Assembly (NCBI GenBank): GCA_025558075.1
Contig: JAHLKF010000058.1
Location: forward strand, 1 to 28,552
From: Gaertneriomyces semiglobifer
Taxonomy: Eukaryota; Chytridiomycota; Chytridiomycetes; Spizellomycetales; Spizellomycetaceae
Direction: 5' to 3'
Length of the DNA stretch: 28,552 nucleotides
Below, piece by piece: positions 26,349-28,552 of this stretch. The number at the start of each line of letters is the position of its first letter. Position 1 is the stretch's first letter. The position numbers and the translations under genes were made by a program. A model generated the notes under the pieces. It was given only the letters and a program-made list of their open reading frames with translations. It was not told the DNA's origin and did not search any database.

Positions 26349-28552
26349 ACCAACTTTAGTTACTATAAACCAGGACATGGTAACATCATCGAGTGCGAAC
26401 GGTGCAGCGTCAGGTATATCCGTAGTAATCGTAGTATAAGGGTAAAGCATTCTGAACATAACGGTGTTCTGGTAATTTGTCACCTCCTTTATATGAACAC
26501 ATATATCGAATATGAGTGACTGGTTAGATCCAGCCGTAGTAGTCGTCACTCCAGATTCTTTGAATGTCAACTGATTGCTTTGACCCAACAACGTCGAAAC
26601 TAAATAGGTACCATTATCGGCGCGCACAACATTGTTTGCCTGTAAACGCCACTCGTAGGTAGTGGATTGGTTACGTAGTGGTGATTTCCAAGTAAGGTGT
26701 ACTTTGAAAGCGTACACACCCGTTGGTAACGTCACATAACCTAAACGGATGCTTCCCGATGGTGCGGACATATATGTTACTGCAGGTACGAAATCCCCTG
26801 TCGGAACACCTGATATCGCTTCGAAAGCGAAATACCCCAGTGTTCGGTCCGAAGGAGGTGCCCAAGTGTAGTTGGTAAATCGAAAGACTGCGGAATTCTG
26901 AGTCGTAGCCACAGGGAGAACAGGTTTACCAGTGAGCTCCTCATAGGACAGCGTATTTTTGAAAGCCAAATCGCCCAGTTGTCGGTTTTGAACACGAAAC
27001 TCGTTGGAGACGTGAGCCTTCCCACAATGAACAGTATCCACAACATTCAACGATGTATCCAAAGAGATACCGTTTTTCGATATCAAGTCTCCGGTGAACT
27101 TGACCATCTTCAAAATCGCATCGCCATATGTTTGTGCAGCGTTCGTGCGCAAAATAACCAATCTCAAATAGGAACATGGTTGGGCACTGCTCACAGGCAC
27201 TGTGGAGGTCTGACTTGGGCTCAGTTGAGCGTCCGCCACAGAGAGTAGAACATTCCAAATAACACCGTTGATTGATCCGCATAGAGTATAAGCAGCAGGC
27301 ACTCCGATTGTCACCAACGTAAAAGTGAGCTTCTTACATAAGATGGGTTCTGGCAATCGTAGTTGAAACCATTCACCTTTTAGATCTCCTTGGTTACTTG
27401 GGGTTGTTGCATTCAATACATATGCTCCTGTAGCTGCATTGTATGCGGTGGTGACTGTCCTCCACGAAGGTGAACCTCCGTTCCCAGCATATCCAAAACC
27501 ACCTCCAGGACCCGTATTTACGTAGAACGAACTACTCGCTGACGCCTCATAAGTACCGTTCCCATAGGGTAAATCAACGAATGTCGAAGTATGGGTGGAT
27601 TGAAATGTTGCCGGGGGGAAGACCAAGTCTCGATTGTCCCAGTTGGAAAGTGTTCCCAACGGGAACTTGGCCTGGTTAACCGTAATAGCGCCATTGTTGT
27701 CCAAAGTAGCAAGTGTCGGTTTGTTGATGATATCGTCGCTATTCCAGTCCAGACTCTGTTTAAGTGCCAGGGCACCTATGGGCACACCCTTCACTTTCAG
27801 GTTACCCAACATGTTCACATCCCCCGTCCCAGGTTCCACGGCAATTCCGCCGCTCACATTGTCGGACTGTAGTAGCAGAGACCCTCCACCGGTATTACGC
27901 AACATACAGGTGTTCGGTCCACCGTTGCCAGTGTATATAGATGAATTGTATTGGAGAAAAGCCCCCTTGGTGGTGTCGTTAGCAAGGCGTACTTGTGTAA
28001 AAGCATTCGCATGCTTGAATCGGTTGGTGCATATCATTTGAACCAATGTGGTATTCACAGCCTTGCTGCCAACGTTCATGGAACCTGTTGTTTCAATGTT
28101 GGTGTATTCCATGTAATGCGTGGTATCGTTGGTTGCAATGGTAACTGGCGATTTCGGAACATAGTATTCAATGTAACCTTGATTCACACCGTTGCTCAAC
28201 AAAGTCAAGTGTCCGAGACTTAACCAAGGTGTGTTGGTCACATTGGTGAATGTGTACAGAAGCACTCGTGGTGACGCAACTAATTCGGATCGGGTGTTAC
28301 CGACGTATACTGAAAGCTCGACCGTGTTGGAGATCGTCTGACGCACGATACGGAAATAGAGATGGCGCGGATCCGTTAGAGTGTGGGTTGCAGAAGCCAC
28401 TTTTGTCGGCTCACTGTTAAAACGTGTATATACATCCACCACACGATTGGCCCGGAAGAGGATATTGATTTGCGGTGGTCGGCTCCCAGGTTGGTCGTCA
28501 ACTTCGTACGTATCAAACATACGAATAAGGACACCAAACCATCTGGTGCTTT
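26346..28552 (-). CDS. Large fibre-like structural protein with discoidin-like and C1q/TNF-like parts, open at the right edge
   Basis: A 724-codon frame from the ATG at 28520; it stays open to the window edge (ten more codons), so the protein may start outside. Residues 1-115 are beta-rich and may be a lectin-like sandwich. Residues 115-250 are Asn/Gly/Thr-rich like phage tail fibres. The linkers WNSDDIINKPTL (259-270) and SYEELTGKPVLP (525-536) are of the kind found in trimeric fibre proteins of phages and large DNA viruses. Residues about 315-478 resemble a discoidin (F5/8C) fold (GEWFQLRLPEPI, then SYLRLVILRTN). Residues about 546-724 resemble a C1q/TNF-type jelly roll (GYFAFEAISG, LPTGVYAFKVHLTW). 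The role inferred is virion surface attachment to a host cell. There is no transmembrane segment. Domain calls are by eye; a structure prediction would test them. Confidence 0.65.
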   Translation of the reverse strand, partial: STRWFGVLIRMFDTYEVDDQPGSRPPQINILFRANRVVDVYTRFNSEPTKVASATHTLTDPRHLYFRIVRQTISNTVELSVYVGNTRSELVASPRVLLYTFTNVTNTPWLSLGHLTLLSNGVNQGYIEYYVPKSPVTIATNDTTHYMEYTNIETTGSMNVGSKAVNTTLVQMICTNRFKHANAFTQVRLANDTTKGAFLQYNSSIYTGNGGPNTCMLRNTGGGSLLLQSDNVSGGIAVEPGTGDVNMLGNLKVKGVPIGALALKQSLDWNSDDIINKPTLATLDNNGAITVNQAKFPLGTLSNWDNRDLVFPPATFQSTHTSTFVDLPYGNGTYEASASSSFYVNTGPGGGFGYAGNGGSPSWRTVTTAYNAATGAYVLNATTPSNQGDLKGEWFQLRLPEPILCKKLTFTLVTIGVPAAYTLCGSINGVIWNVLLSVADAQLSPSQTSTVPVSSAQPCSYLRLVILRTNAAQTYGDAILKMVKFTGDLISKNGISLDTSLNVVDTVHCGKAHVSNEFRVQNRQLGDLAFKNTLSYEELTGKPVLPVATTQNSAVFRFTNYTWAPPSDRTLGYFAFEAISGVPTGDFVPAVTYMSAPSGSIRLGYVTLPTGVYAFKVHLTWKSPLRNQSTTYEWRLQANNVVRADNGTYLVSTLLGQSNQLTFKESGVTTTTAGSNQSLIFDICVHIKEVTNYQNTVMFRMLYPYTTITTDIPDAAPFALDDVTMSWFIVTKVG

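Noticed and set aside
27634..28041. Plus-strand frames inside the fibre gene
   Set aside because: They are antisense shadows of a 724-codon frame with consistent composition.

Overview
The window looks like nuclear DNA of a zoosporic fungus, most likely a chytrid. The reasons are compact intron-bearing genes (introns of about 48-75 bp with GT-AG ends), fungal-type metabolic genes, and a sperm-tail PG-rich repeat protein, a family tied to cilia and flagella. This assignment is inferred from gene content only.

Left part (1-13,000), host genes: a HECT ubiquitin ligase with an N-terminal AZUL zinc finger (minus strand, cut by the left edge), a DGAT2-type acyltransferase (plus), a mitochondrial 3-hydroxyacyl-CoA dehydrogenase (minus), the PG-rich repeat protein (plus, 4 exons), an F-box/seven-WD40 SCF substrate receptor (plus), a small 100-residue protein (plus), and a probable multi-exon gene of unknown function (minus, model unresolved).

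Middle part (13,860-23,530), a nest of Ty1/copia-type retrotransposon insertions. It holds an inverted 3' fragment with a 276-277 bp LTR, a 205 bp solo LTR with its 5-bp target duplication (GTTCT), a doubly deleted non-autonomous copy with two 205 bp LTRs and a perfect duplication (GGATG), and a near-complete element with a 276 bp 5' LTR and a 3' LTR cut to 54 bp. The large element encodes Gag, protease, integrase, reverse transcriptase and RNase H, but carries a frame break and an in-frame TAG. Two features stand out: a chromodomain after the integrase, which is normally a Ty3/gypsy trait, and a series of stem-loops in the leader with compensatory stem changes and a conserved CCCTGCC-type loop. 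An old minus-strand reading frame of unknown identity becomes continuous again when the small copy is removed.

Right part (23,797-28,552): a tRNA-Asp(GTC) gene followed 24 bp later by a dense, intronless, all-minus-strand block unlike the host genes. In transcription order it holds a large trimeric-fibre-like protein (open at the right edge), a protein resembling the poxvirus late transcription factor VLTF3 family, two tandem paralogous small proteins of no recognised family, and a RING-finger protein. Genes overlap or nearly touch, with TATA boxes about 55-75 bp upstream of start codons and inside neighbouring genes. I read this as the end of an endogenous DNA virus of the polinton-like/adintovirus-like kind. 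Capsid, ATPase, protease, polymerase and integrase genes would have to lie to the right, outside the window. This block is the best candidate for a previously undescribed system here.
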